From the NCBI GenBank assembly GCA_944332705.1, contig CALVKM010000009.1:1-34644 (forward strand): a DNA stretch of 34,644 bases. Reading direction: 5' to 3'. Every line of letters starts with the position of its first letter. Position 1 is the first letter of the stretch. The stretch is from an uncultured Bacilli bacterium. GTDB lineage: Bacteria; Bacillota_I; Bacilli_A; RF39; UBA660. Below are positions 1 through 8,159 of the stretch, one piece after another. The notes beneath the pieces are model-generated. The model did no database searches. It had not been told where the DNA came from and saw nothing but the letters and a program-made list of their open reading frames with translations. A program made the translations under genes and the position numbers.

Positions 1-1
1 A

Positions 2-169
2 AAACTGTTAGAAAGAATGAAAGAATTCGAATGTACTCGTGATGTTGGAAATCTATATAAATTTATTAGATATAAAACCGAAATACAATATCTTAACAGA
101 AAATTCCATATAAATCTAGATAAAAGATATCAAACTCGAAGAGAAATTAAAAAATTATTGAAATATTGA
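2..169 (+). CDS. 3' end of unknown protein (truncated by window start)
   Basis: An open frame enters from the left edge and runs 55 codons to a TGA. The peptide is very basic and probably helical (ends RREIKKLLKY), and its codon use is A-rich like the rest of the window. A strong intrinsic terminator follows 28 bases after the stop, as expected for a real gene end. I do not recognise a family. The highly charged tail would suit a nucleic-acid-binding protein, but that is only a guess. Confidence 0.55.
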   Translation, partial: KLLERMKEFECTRDVGNLYKFIRYKTEIQYLNRKFHINLDKRYQTRREIKKLLKY

Positions 170-196
170 GTATTACACAACGTTCATAACATCAAA

Positions 197-230
197 CTAG
201 CCCAGGTTTTACCTGGGCTAGCTCATTTTT
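197..230 (+). terminator. Rho-independent terminator
   Basis: A perfect 11-bp stem (CTAGCCCAGGT / ACCTGGGCTAG) with a TTT loop is followed by CTCATTTTT. It is unusually G+C-rich for this window. It ends the + strand gene whose tail lies at 2-169. Confidence 0.85.
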
Positions 231-274
231 ACTGCAAAACAAAAGATTATACCATTATATTTTAAAAAAAGCAT

Positions 275-304
275 TAAAAAAGTAAAGAAATTTTATCTTT
301 ACTT
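275..304 (-). terminator. Rho-independent terminator of the HTH/membrane-protein operon
   Basis: A 9-bp stem (AAGTAAAGA / TCTTTACTT, loop 7) at 280-304 has six A on its left side, which gives a U-run in the minus-strand transcript. It overlaps the stop codon of the gene that ends at 303. Confidence 0.7.
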
Positions 305-1106
305 ATTCGGGAATACTAGATACCCAATAATAGGTATCACCAGATTGTTTAAATGTATGCTTATAAAGTGTACCATATTTCTTTAAAAAATCATAATCAA
401 CTTCATAATCTTCTTCCTCTTCAGGCAGTTCATTAGTACAATTATTATTAGTTGCTCCATTAACATATGAACTATAACATTCCCCATTTACTATTTTTAA
501 GAAATAATCATATATTATTACTTCATCACCTTTTTTATAAGCTTCTTTTATTACTCGGTATGTATGAGGTTCTGCCCCAAAGGTTTTAGTATAAGTTTCA
601 GCAAGGCCACAATAATAATTATCTTCATCACTATAACAAATTGTGTTATAATTAACAGAAAATTCTCTTTCATCATTTATATCTTGACCAAATATTTCTT
701 TATATTTACTATTTAAATCATCTTTGTTGATTATTTCAACACTACATTTATCACTATCATAATTATCTGTCGCATAAGTGATATTTTCATTTATATTACA
801 AGTTTCATCTTCTGTTTCTTCATATTCTTTTACGCTTATATTTTCCTCATCTAATAATCTATATGCAGTACACAAACGGATTTCATCACCTAAAGATTCA
901 TAATTTACTTCTTCATTACTATAAACTTGCAAACCATTACAAATTTCTAAATCATTACTACCTAAATAATTATACAAATTATTGACTAAAGTACTATTAG
1001 CATCTAATTTTTGGCCTTTAAATAACACTATAGCTAATATTATAATAATTAATATAACTAGAATAATACATACAATAATAATATCTTTTTTCTTATATTT
1101 TCCCAT
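303..1106 (-). CDS. Membrane-anchored extracytoplasmic protein, unknown function
   Basis: 267 residues, starting MGKYKKKD. A basic N-terminus is followed by one long hydrophobic helix (about residues 9-31), with no lipobox, so the acidic rest of the protein probably faces outside. Several Cys pairs (e.g. CNINE, CSVE, YYCG, NNNCTNE) could form disulfides. The ATG at 1106 is preferred over a TTG at 1127 because it has AAGGAAG upstream and begins 1 nt after the stop of the HTH gene, so the two are co-transcribed. I recognise no family. A regulator paired with a surface protein could form a sensing or surface-expression unit, but this is inference. Confidence 0.75.
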   Translation of the reverse strand: MGKYKKKDIIIVCIILVILIIIILAIVLFKGQKLDANSTLVNNLYNYLGSNDLEICNGLQVYSNEEVNYESLGDEIRLCTAYRLLDEENISVKEYEETEDETCNINENITYATDNYDSDKCSVEIINKDDLNSKYKEIFGQDINDEREFSVNYNTICYSDEDNYYCGLAETYTKTFGAEPHTYRVIKEAYKKGDEVIIYDYFLKIVNGECYSSYVNGATNNNCTNELPEEEEDYEVDYDFLKKYGTLYKHTFKQSGDTYYWVSSIPE

Positions 1107-1107
1107 A

Positions 1108-1878
1108 TTATAACTTCCTTGCTTCAATTTCAGCGATTTTTTCTAAAAACTCCGCAGCATTACTAGAATCAATAGAATCATATCCTAATTCTTTTAAAGC
1201 TTGCACTTTAACAGTATTAAGTTGTTGAGTACGACTTAATTTATCTTCATTTTTTTGTTCAATTTCTTCAATAAATTTTTGATGTTTTTCCGCTAGTTTG
1301 CTTTTAGAAGCTCCCCCATTATTATATAAAGTTAACGCCGTATATAAAATGCCTTCAAAAACAAATTGTTTATCAGCATCAAATGCATTTTCATTAGGCT
1401 TTATAAAACCATTAGATTTTGCCATATAACCTAAGAAATATTTAGCTTCGGGAATATTATCCATGGCTTGCAATAAATAATAAATATATTTTATCGCTGC
1501 ACTATCACTATCATTACCATCTTCTAGCTTTTCCTTAATAATAAAAATTATGTCATTTAAAAGAGTCTTTTTATCTTTAGTTAAATTACTAATATCTAGA
1601 CCTAAATCACCATGATTGCCAGATTTTAAAGCATTATTTAATCTCTTTTCTACACCAATTAAATATTCGGTATCAACCACTAAATTATTCAAAGTTTCTT
1701 CTTTAGAATCTCTAATATCAAGTAATTCTAACAGTAACATCTTTTTTTCTTTCGGCCATTTATCAAGACTATCTAAGACTAAATAATTATAAACCATTTG
1801 TCTTGAAACTCCTAAATATTTGGCTAACTTCACTTTTGATAAGCCTAATTCTTGTAATATTTCATTTAATTTATCCAT
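1108..1878 (-). CDS. HTH transcriptional regulator with unknown C-terminal domain
   Basis: 256 residues. The N-terminal 50 residues form a Cro/CI-like helix-turn-helix: LSKVKLAKYLGVSRQMVYNY has the expected small residue in helix 2, the Gly turn and SRQ in the recognition helix. The remaining 200 residues are mostly helical, charged and not recognised; they probably carry dimerisation or ligand binding. The ATG at 1878 is chosen over the GTG at 1887 because AAAGGA lies only 3 nt from the GTG. The gene has its own promoter and is followed at once by the membrane protein ending at 303. Confidence 0.75.
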   Translation of the reverse strand: MDKLNEILQELGLSKVKLAKYLGVSRQMVYNYLVLDSLDKWPKEKKMLLLELLDIRDSKEETLNNLVVDTEYLIGVEKRLNNALKSGNHGDLGLDISNLTKDKKTLLNDIIFIIKEKLEDGNDSDSAAIKYIYYLLQAMDNIPEAKYFLGYMAKSNGFIKPNENAFDADKQFVFEGILYTALTLYNNGGASKSKLAEKHQKFIEEIEQKNEDKLSRTQQLNTVKVQALKELGYDSIDSSNAAEFLEKIAEIEARKL

Positions 1879-1912
1879 TTTCTTCACTTTCCTTTACTCT
1901 ACTTATACAACA

Positions 1913-1941
1913 ATTATACATAACTTTACAGTTAAAATCAA
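1913..1941 (-). promoter_or_regulatory. Sigma-A type promoter of the HTH gene
   Basis: On the minus strand TTGATT (1936-1941), a 17-nt spacer and TATAAT (1913-1918) lie about 35 nt before the HTH start. The -35 box sits immediately after the mnmA stop codon. Confidence 0.65.
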
Positions 1942-1943
1942 TA

Positions 1944-3056
1944 CTAGTTTGCTAAATACCATAATTTCTCATCATTTTTATAAACATTTTTAATAAAACC
2001 ACAACCTAAACATTCTTCCCCTAGATATAAAACACAAGCTTGTCCAGGGGTAACGCTAGTGGCTTTACCTCTATATTTAACCATTATTTCATTATTTTCA
2101 AGGTATTCAAGTTCAACAGGATGATCTAAATCGCGATACCTAAATTTAGCGGTACAAAATGTTGGACGAAGTCCAGAGATAAAGTTAACATTTTCAATTA
2201 GACAGGCATCACTTTCTAAATATTCATTATCTTCACCAAAAGCGACATATAAAATGTTTTTTTCGACATCTTTACCACAAACATAGTGTCTGTCCGGGTA
2301 ACCACTAATACCAACATTTCTTCTTTGCCCAATAGTATAATTCATGAGCCCATCATGTCTACCGATTACTTCTTTAGTTTTTACATCTAATATATCCCCA
2401 GGATTAGGTTTTAAATAATTTTGCGTAAATTTTTGGAAATTTCTCTCACCAATAAAACAAATTCCGGTAGAATCTTTTTTGCGAGCTACATTCAAATTAT
2501 AATCTAGAGCAATTTTTCTTACTTCATCTTTAGTGTAATCGCCGATGGGAAATAAAACATTGCGGAAACATTCCGCCTTTACATCTGCTAAAAAATAAGT
2601 TTGATCTTTATTTAAATCAACTGCTCGAAGTAATTTGCCGTCCTTAATTCTGGCATAATGTCCTGTTGCAATAAAGTCCGCTCCAAGTTTCTTGGCATGT
2701 TTCACAAATAAATCAAATTTAATATAGCGATTACATAGCATATCAGGGTTTGGTGTTCTTCCCTTTTTAAGTTCTTCTAAAAAGTAAGTAAAAACATTGT
2801 CCCAGTATTCTTTAATAAAATCAACTCGATGTAATTTTATACCAAGAGAGTTACACAATTCTAGGGCATCATTATAATCTTTTTCTTGCGGACATATATC
2901 ATTTAAATCATTAGGATTACCTAAATAATCATTATTAATAGTACTATCCCAATTACGCATGAATAAGCCTTCAACATCATAACCCTCTTTTTTTAGGAGG
3001 ATTAAAGCAACTGCTGAATCTACTCCCCCGCTTACACCAACGATAACTTTTTCCAT
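1944..3056 (-). CDS. mnmA: tRNA-specific 2-thiouridylase MnmA
   Basis: 370 residues, the usual MnmA length. The enzyme transfers persulfide sulfur, after ATP-dependent adenylation, to U34 of tRNAs for Lys, Glu and Gln. The PP-loop SGGVDS is at residues 9-14, the first catalytic Cys is in LCNRYIKF (Cys108), the second in STGICFIGERNF (Cys200), and TGHYARI and the IGQRRNVGI segment are also present. The C-terminal beta-barrel ends with a CLGCGFI stretch. The ATG at 3056 is taken because it gives the canonical MEKVIVGVSGG start; in-frame GTG and ATG codons lie just upstream. No cysteine desulfurase gene is adjacent. Confidence 0.97.
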   Translation of the reverse strand: MEKVIVGVSGGVDSAVALILLKKEGYDVEGLFMRNWDSTINNDYLGNPNDLNDICPQEKDYNDALELCNSLGIKLHRVDFIKEYWDNVFTYFLEELKKGRTPNPDMLCNRYIKFDLFVKHAKKLGADFIATGHYARIKDGKLLRAVDLNKDQTYFLADVKAECFRNVLFPIGDYTKDEVRKIALDYNLNVARKKDSTGICFIGERNFQKFTQNYLKPNPGDILDVKTKEVIGRHDGLMNYTIGQRRNVGISGYPDRHYVCGKDVEKNILYVAFGEDNEYLESDACLIENVNFISGLRPTFCTAKFRYRDLDHPVELEYLENNEIMVKYRGKATSVTPGQACVLYLGEECLGCGFIKNVYKNDEKLWYLAN

Positions 3057-3102
3057 AAACATCACTACTATAGTATACCTTAAATAGAGGTAAAAATAAA
3101 GA

Positions 3103-3681
3103 TTAGAAAATTAAAAAGTTAAATAAACTAATGATTTTACTACCAAAGAAATATAAAATTAGATCATAAATTAATATAATAAGTAAACATAAACCAATTT
3201 TTTTTAGTAAATGAATTATTTCATCACGATTAATTTTTTCTTTATGAATGAAATTTTTAAACATAATTAGAACTATTTTATATAATGCTAAGCATAGAAA
3301 ATATAAGAAAAATATAAAAACTAACTTATTTAATATTAAATACATTAAACTATAAATAAAACCTTTAAAACCAAATATAGCACTTAAACTAGCAATAACA
3401 AATCCTAAAGAAAAACCATTAAAAAAGATAAAAAATACTGATATAGGTATACCTATAATAAATATTGATAAAATTATTAAACTAGATAATATTATAATAT
3501 CCATAAAAATATTATTAAAAGTAAAATTATTTAAGTTTAATAAATAATCATTAATATTTAAAAATATTATTTCTTTACTAGCTTCATTTAAGAAAACTAA
3601 AAATAATATGCCGGAGGTTAGTCCAATAATTAAAATAATACTAATAAAAAGAAAAACTTTTTTATTTAAGCTTGTCCACAT
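3103..3681 (-). CDS. SpoIIM/DUF95-like integral membrane protein
   Basis: 192 residues with about five transmembrane helices. The central segment NGFSLGFVIASLSAIFGFKG followed by an N-rich loop (ILNKLVFI) matches the conserved core of the stage II sporulation protein M family (G-x-x-x-GF, then G-x-x-G, then P/N before a hydrophobic helix). In endospore formers SpoIIM joins SpoIID and SpoIIP in septal peptidoglycan remodelling during engulfment; DUF95 relatives occur in non-sporulating bacteria too. Start ATG at 3681 has GGTGAT 3 nt upstream. No SpoIID or SpoIIP is nearby, so a sporulation role is not implied. Confidence 0.65.
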   Translation of the reverse strand: MWTSLNKKVFLFISIILIIGLTSGILFLVFLNEASKEIIFLNINDYLLNLNNFTFNNIFMDIIILSSLIILSIFIIGIPISVFFIFFNGFSLGFVIASLSAIFGFKGFIYSLMYLILNKLVFIFFLYFLCLALYKIVLIMFKNFIHKEKINRDEIIHLLKKIGLCLLIILIYDLILYFFGSKIISLFNFLIF

Positions 3682-3701
3682 ATTATCACCACTTAATTAT
3701 A

Positions 3702-3730
3702 TTGAAAAAATAGTGAAAATATGATAAATT
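3702..3730 (+). promoter_or_regulatory. Possible promoter of the 30-residue membrane peptide
   Basis: TTGAAA (3702-3707), a 17-nt spacer and TAAATT (3725-3730) lie 30 nt upstream of the small ORF at 3761. The -10 matches only four of six consensus bases. Confidence 0.35.
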
Positions 3731-3760
3731 ATTAATAGTTAATTTTGAAAGGAGAAAAAC

Positions 3761-3853
3761 ATGAATAAAAAAGTACAAAAGATTGCTGTTTGGATTATGC
3801 TTTTATTAATGATTGGTAGTGTTGCTGCAGGAATACTTGTTTATGTTATTTAG
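3761..3853 (+). CDS. 30-residue single-pass membrane protein (DUF4044-like)
   Basis: A strong Shine-Dalgarno site (AAAGGAG, 3748-3754) stands 6 nt before ATG. The peptide begins MNKKVQKIAVWIMLLLMIGS and continues hydrophobic to the stop: a basic N-terminus followed by one membrane helix. This layout resembles the short DUF4044 proteins of Firmicutes, whose function is unknown. It lies between two minus-strand genes and its stop overlaps the prepilin peptidase stop by 4 nt. Confidence 0.65.
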   Translation: MNKKVQKIAVWIMLLLMIGSVAAGILVYVI

Positions 3854-4605
3854 AAATTAAATAAAAACTCTACTAATAAGACAAATTTATCATAGTGAAA
3901 GAATACTATAAATAAGGCTCCAGCTAAAAATGGGCCATAGGGAAATTCACTATTTTTTTTGAGCTCTAATGAGGCTACAGCATAAGGTAATGCTAAAAAT
4001 ACTGATAATACTAAAGCTACTAAACCAATTTTAAAATCTAGTATTAAACCCATTAAAAAAGAAAATTTGATATCTCCTCCACCAAGAGATTCTTTTTTAA
4101 AAGCAAAATTACCTAGTTTATAGATTAAAATCATGACTAAAAATAGACATAAACCACTAATTAAACTAATTAGTACATCAATCGAATCATAATATATAAA
4201 TTTTAAAATAATTATTAATATAGCACTAATAACCATCGGAGAATCTAATATAATCATGTATTTAAAATCACTAACGAATATTATTATTAATAAAGAACTT
4301 ATTATTAAACCAACAAAAAAATCATAACCAATTGGAAAATAAAAACTAGTAAGTATAAATAAAAGAGCAGTTGATAGTTCACACCAAAAGTGGCCACTAG
4401 CAATTTTTTTGTGACAATAACTGCACTTACCTTTTTGAAATATAAAAGAAAAAAGAGGTATTAAGTTATACCATTTTAATTCATGTTTACAATAATCACA
4501 GTGACTTCGAGAAGTTAAAATGTTTTCATTTTTTGGCAATCTAGTACCTAAACAATAGAAAAATGAACCCATTATACTTCCTAAAACAAACATTAATACC
4601 GCCAT
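3850..4605 (-). CDS. Type IV prepilin peptidase / N-methyltransferase (A24 family)
   Basis: 251 residues. It cleaves class III signal peptides after Gly and, in most family members, methylates the new N-terminus. It has the N-terminal cytoplasmic domain with two CxxC zinc pairs (CDYC, Cys36/39; CSYC, Cys61/64) and then six membrane helices carrying the two catalytic aspartates, D113 in VSDFKYM and D178 in GGGDIKF. The start has AAGGAG 5 nt upstream and lies 9 nt after the stop of the platform protein, so the two form an operon. Likely substrates in the window are the pilin-like proteins at 31011-34493. Confidence 0.95.
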   Translation of the reverse strand: MAVLMFVLGSIMGSFFYCLGTRLPKNENILTSRSHCDYCKHELKWYNLIPLFSFIFQKGKCSYCHKKIASGHFWCELSTALLFILTSFYFPIGYDFFVGLIISSLLIIIFVSDFKYMIILDSPMVISAILIIILKFIYYDSIDVLISLISGLCLFLVMILIYKLGNFAFKKESLGGGDIKFSFLMGLILDFKIGLVALVLSVFLALPYAVASLELKKNSEFPYGPFLAGALFIVFFHYDKFVLLVEFLFNF

Positions 4606-4614
4606 AAAAACTCC

Positions 4615-6291
4615 TTATTGAATTTGTTCATACATACCAAACATTGGTACAATTACAGCTATAATTATTAACCCAACTACTACCGCCAAAAAAGCAATCA
4701 TAATTGGTTCAATAAATGCTTTTAAATTATTTATTACATTTTTATGTAATAATTGATAATATTCACTAACCTTTTGCATCATTAAGGCTAAATCTCCGGT
4801 AGATTCTCCAGTAACAATCATATAATATGCAACATCAGGAACAGCCCAGTGATCTTTAAATGCTTCACTAATCTTTTCCCCTTTAACAATATTATTAATA
4901 GTTTTATAAAGAATTGCTTTATATATTTCATTATTAGTTATTTTACTTAAAATATCCATACTATCAGTAATAAAGACATTATTACGAAGCAAAGATGCAA
5001 ATGTTTTAGTAAATATAGTCATTTCATTATAAATTATTACATCTTTAATAACTGGCAAATGCATTAAAAATACTTGCATTGATGTTCTAAATGCTTTTAC
5101 ATATTTATATAATACAATAATTACTATAATAATTATAAATATTATACCAAATAAGATATACCAATGATCTTTTAAAAAATTACTTACATCTATAACTATT
5201 TTAGTAATACCGGCAATTGGTGCTCCATTTTCGGCATAAATTTCAGTAAATTGAGGAACCACATAAAGTAATATAAAAACAATAACACCAATAGAAAACA
5301 CAGATACAATGGCAGGATAAGTCATAGCACTAATCATTTGCTTTTTAGTTTCATATATTTCGGAATAATAATTAGCCATATCATCTAATGTTTCAATTAA
5401 TGTTCCACTAGCTTCTGCTGCTTTAATCATATTAATAAGTAAAGCCGGAAACATACTGCCCTGTTTAGATAAAGCATTAGAAAAAGATTCTCCTAAAGTA
5501 AGTTCATATGAAATAGCCTTAAAAGCATCTTGTCTAGATTTATTTTTACCCATTTGATTAGTAAGTATTTTAACAGCTTCACTTAAAGTAATACCTGCTT
5601 TAATATAAGTAGATAATTGGGTTAACCAAAATATTAAATCTTTAGCAGACATCTTTTTAGTACCAAAAAAACCAGATTTTTGGTATAAAAAGTCATAAAA
5701 TGGTGTTGTTTTAATTACATATACATCATAGCCTTCATTAAGTAAATAAGAATTAATATCAAGTTTAGAATAACCATTCATAGTACCACTAATAATCTTG
5801 CCATGAGTATCTTTAGCTTTATAATAATAAACATGAGGTACTTTGCTTCTAGTTGCTCCAGCTGTTTGTAAATCCAAAAGCAACATTTTCTTTTGTTCTT
5901 CTAATTTTGCCAAAGTTTTAGCACTATACTTATATACTTTTTCTTTCTTTTTTCTTCTTTTAGTCTTTTCATATATTCTTTCTTCTTCAGATAAGAAAGC
6001 ATCTTGATTAATAGATTTATTAATTACACTATTAACTCCCATATCTTCAGGTATATTCATACCACTTTCAATACTATTATTACTTTTAGTTACATGACGA
6101 TAGGTTTTATCAATTTGATAACTTGCTCCAGTAAACAAAGCCACCCAAATATCTACAAATACAAACTTTATTCCTAAAAAAGCAAAATAAAATAAATTAT
6201 ATATAATTATATAAATCATTCTAAATACTTCTGTAAAACTTGTATGATTCTTTTGTTTTAGTTTTTTATCATCTTGAGTTATCTCTAACAT
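4615..6291 (-). CDS. Type II secretion/type IV pilus platform protein (GspF/PilC/ComGB family)
   Basis: 558 residues. This is the inner-membrane platform that couples an assembly ATPase to pilus or pseudopilus growth. Two T2SSF repeats are visible, about residues 220-345 (LTQLSTYIKAGITLSEAV) and 423-548 (FTKTFASLLRNNVFITDSM; VTGESTGDL), each followed by membrane helices. Residues 155-195 form the PilC-type N-terminal domain (YYKAKDTHGKIISG). Unusually for ComGB (about 330-400 residues), there are about 150 extra N-terminal residues: a hydrophobic hairpin at 23-55 and a basic linker (KRRKKKEK). It precedes the prepilin peptidase in an operon; no PilB/ComGA ATPase is in the window. Confidence 0.9.
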   Translation of the reverse strand: MLEITQDDKKLKQKNHTSFTEVFRMIYIIIYNLFYFAFLGIKFVFVDIWVALFTGASYQIDKTYRHVTKSNNSIESGMNIPEDMGVNSVINKSINQDAFLSEEERIYEKTKRRKKKEKVYKYSAKTLAKLEEQKKMLLLDLQTAGATRSKVPHVYYYKAKDTHGKIISGTMNGYSKLDINSYLLNEGYDVYVIKTTPFYDFLYQKSGFFGTKKMSAKDLIFWLTQLSTYIKAGITLSEAVKILTNQMGKNKSRQDAFKAISYELTLGESFSNALSKQGSMFPALLINMIKAAEASGTLIETLDDMANYYSEIYETKKQMISAMTYPAIVSVFSIGVIVFILLYVVPQFTEIYAENGAPIAGITKIVIDVSNFLKDHWYILFGIIFIIIIVIIVLYKYVKAFRTSMQVFLMHLPVIKDVIIYNEMTIFTKTFASLLRNNVFITDSMDILSKITNNEIYKAILYKTINNIVKGEKISEAFKDHWAVPDVAYYMIVTGESTGDLALMMQKVSEYYQLLHKNVINNLKAFIEPIMIAFLAVVVGLIIIAVIVPMFGMYEQIQ

Positions 6292-6324
6292 ATTAACCTA
6301 TCCTTTACTATAATTAAGTATATC

Positions 6325-6356
6325 AAAAAACATAACTAATTACAATTAGTTATGTT
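6325..6356 (-). terminator. Rho-independent terminator of the fn3 surface-protein gene
   Basis: A perfect 12-bp stem (AACATAACTAAT / ATTAGTTATGTT, loop TACA) is followed by six T on the minus strand, 9 nt past the stop codon of the gene that ends at 6365. Confidence 0.8.
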
Positions 6357-6364
6357 AAATTTAT

Positions 6365-8059
6365 TTAATTTATGCGAATTGGGTCGGATTGGGTTCCAGA
6401 TCCGCTGAGATATGCTACATCAGAGTTTAGATAAAAGACTGGCCGGACCGCATTCGAATAGCCCAAGCCGCCGTTGCGACTGACTTCCCCTGCAGACATC
6501 ACACGGAAAGCGTTATACATAACGTCGGATCTGCGGGAGATAGTCCATTCGTTTAATCCAGCTAACCAATTAGAACTTTTTGCCGGTTCGTAATAATATA
6601 ACTCTGTCGTCCAATAATATGGGCTTGCTGCAAATCCATAATCACTTACATACATTAATCCTATCTTCATACTGTCTGTTGTACTACTTGAGCTACTTCC
6701 TACTTCTGTATTGTAAAATTGTTTTGCTGTATATGAATCACATCGAGCCATTCCTCCAACTTTGTATGCGTGCGTTGCTATTTTGTTTTGCCATGTACTA
6801 CTTAGTGTTCCCAAAAATGTACTATTTAATGTTGTTCTTATATCTGGTTTTGTACTGGAATTCCATGTATTTCCTTGGCCTTGCCAATCTGATTGCCATG
6901 CATAATTTCCATAACTTGTGCTCTTGATTAATTTTACTTCGTTTCCAAATACTCCTATAATTCTGTATAAGTTTGCACTTGGGCAGCTTGCTGCATCTGA
7001 CCCAAAACATACATAATTATTTGGATTTGCCCCAGCATATCTATATGAATAATCACCAGCCTCTTGGTCAGCATTAGTGTATGTTCCAACACCATCATGA
7101 TAATATAATCCATTTGATCCTTGTGATGTATATTGATTTTTAATACATGTTGCAAAATTTGTTCCTGTTGAACATAAGTATACTACACTTTCTGTCTCCG
7201 CATTTATTGTATATACATTGGAATCTATTCCATTTCTATCTTTTACATATACTCTTATACTATAATTTGTCCCTGCACTTAAACCACTAAATGTATATGT
7301 ATTTGAACTACTGCTTGTATAATTTCCATTATTTATTGAATAATAATATGTTTGGATATTATTTGTTCCAGCAGATGCACTTACACTTACTGTTATTGAA
7401 TCATTACTTACACTTGTTGCTGTTACACTGTTTACAACTGGATTTACATAGTTATCTGTTGTTACTTCTATTGTTTCTTCATTTGATTCATATCCTTGTG
7501 AATCTACTGCATATACTTGGAAAGTATATGATGTATTTGGTGTTAATTCACTAAAGGTATAATTAGGACTTGTACTTGTCTCATAACTTCTTCCTCCATC
7601 TATACTAAAGTAATATGTAGCTACTGGATTTTCTCCTGCATCTACTGTTACTGTTAATGTTACACTATTTGTGGTTTTGGTTGCTGATACATTAGTAATT
7701 GTAACTACATTATATAAATCAAAGTATACATAACAGGCATCTGATTTATTAGATAATAGATTTACTATACCTTCTTCTCTATTCCACCTTAGTTCTCCAC
7801 CATTTTCACATCTACTTAATTCACTATTAAAAGCATAATTTCCACTTGGCCAAGTATTAGATTTCGATTCTTGATATGAGCCATCACTTTGCTCTAACAT
7901 TAATGTTAAAAATGAATTATTGATAAAGTTTTTATTATTTTCGTTATCACTTAATACTACTTTATCATCGTTTTTAAATAAAGTTAATGATAATGTAATT
8001 ATTAATATTATTACAGATATACTAACTACTCCAATTAATAGTTTTTTCTTTTTATTCAT
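6365..8059 (-). CDS. Membrane-anchored surface protein: two fn3 domains plus lectin-like C-terminal module
   Basis: 564 residues from the ATG at 8059 (GAGGTGG upstream). Basic MNKKKK then a membrane anchor (about 6-27); a segment with CENGG and DACYVYFD; fibronectin type III domains at about 118-202 and 206-289 (TYYFSIDGG, YTFSELTPNTSYTF; TYYYSINNG, YTFSGLSAGTNY); and a C-terminal module of about 270 residues (NNYVCFG...CPSANLYRIIG, IGLMYVSDYG, AVRPVFYLNS, SGTQSDPIRIN). The same module ends the proteins at 31011 and 33019. It resembles domains labelled DUF6273 in gut Firmicutes, but I cannot confirm that. Adhesion or ligand binding is the likely role. The last ~60 codons have a different base composition (see 6370-6550). 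Expression is probably controlled by the palindromes at 8072-8179. Confidence 0.85.
   Translation of the reverse strand: MNKKKKLLIGVVSISVIILIITLSLTLFKNDDKVVLSDNENNKNFINNSFLTLMLEQSDGSYQESKSNTWPSGNYAFNSELSRCENGGELRWNREEGIVNLLSNKSDACYVYFDLYNVVTITNVSATKTTNSVTLTVTVDAGENPVATYYFSIDGGRSYETSTSPNYTFSELTPNTSYTFQVYAVDSQGYESNEETIEVTTDNYVNPVVNSVTATSVSNDSITVSVSASAGTNNIQTYYYSINNGNYTSSSSNTYTFSGLSAGTNYSIRVYVKDRNGIDSNVYTINAETESVVYLCSTGTNFATCIKNQYTSQGSNGLYYHDGVGTYTNADQEAGDYSYRYAGANPNNYVCFGSDAASCPSANLYRIIGVFGNEVKLIKSTSYGNYAWQSDWQGQGNTWNSSTKPDIRTTLNSTFLGTLSSTWQNKIATHAYKVGGMARCDSYTAKQFYNTEVGSSSSSTTDSMKIGLMYVSDYGFAASPYYWTTELYYYEPAKSSNWLAGLNEWTISRRSDVMYNAFRVMSAGEVSRNGGLGYSNAVRPVFYLNSDVAYLSGSGTQSDPIRIN
6370..6550 (-). 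other. G+C-rich, possibly diversified 3' segment (candidate DGR variable region)
   Basis: From 6371 to 6540, 88 of 170 bases are G or C, against about 14 of 60 in a typical stretch (30301-30360) and 18 of 60 at the equivalent end of the paralogue (31021-31080). Codons such as CGC, TCC, GAC, GTC and GGC are common here and rare elsewhere. The encoded part runs from SRRSDVMYNAFRV to RPVFYL in the lectin-like module. Composition, gene-end position and host domain are those of diversity-generating-retroelement targets. No template repeat or reverse transcriptase was found in the window. Confidence 0.45.
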
Positions 8060-8093
8060 AATCCACCTCACGACATATTATGTCTATATTCTA

Positions 8094-8122
8094 ATTATAT
8101 TTCATGTGACATTTGATGTCAA
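8094..8122 (-). promoter_or_regulatory. Consensus sigma-A promoter of the surface-protein gene
   Basis: On the minus strand TTGACA (8117-8122), exactly 17 nt, then TATAAT (8094-8099): a full consensus promoter. The -35 box is embedded in the second palindrome (8108-8120) and the first palindrome (8072-8084) lies just past the start site, so a bound repressor would block it. Confidence 0.85.
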
Positions 8123-8129
8123 TAACAAA

Positions 8130-8159
8130 TTGACACAAAATGTCGTGGAAGTTTAGGTT
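8130..8159 (+). promoter_or_regulatory. Promoter of the HTH regulator (weak -10)
   Basis: TTGACA (8130-8135) is embedded in the third palindrome. At 18 nt spacing the -10 is TAGGTT (8154-8159), three of six consensus bases, so this direction looks weaker than the opposite one. The fourth palindrome covers the start-site region, which suggests autoregulation. Confidence 0.5.

Noticed and set aside
6580-7554. Open frames on both strands across the fn3 surface gene
   Set aside because: They are shadows of the long minus-strand gene, with no ribosome sites and low-complexity translations rich in Leu and Tyr.
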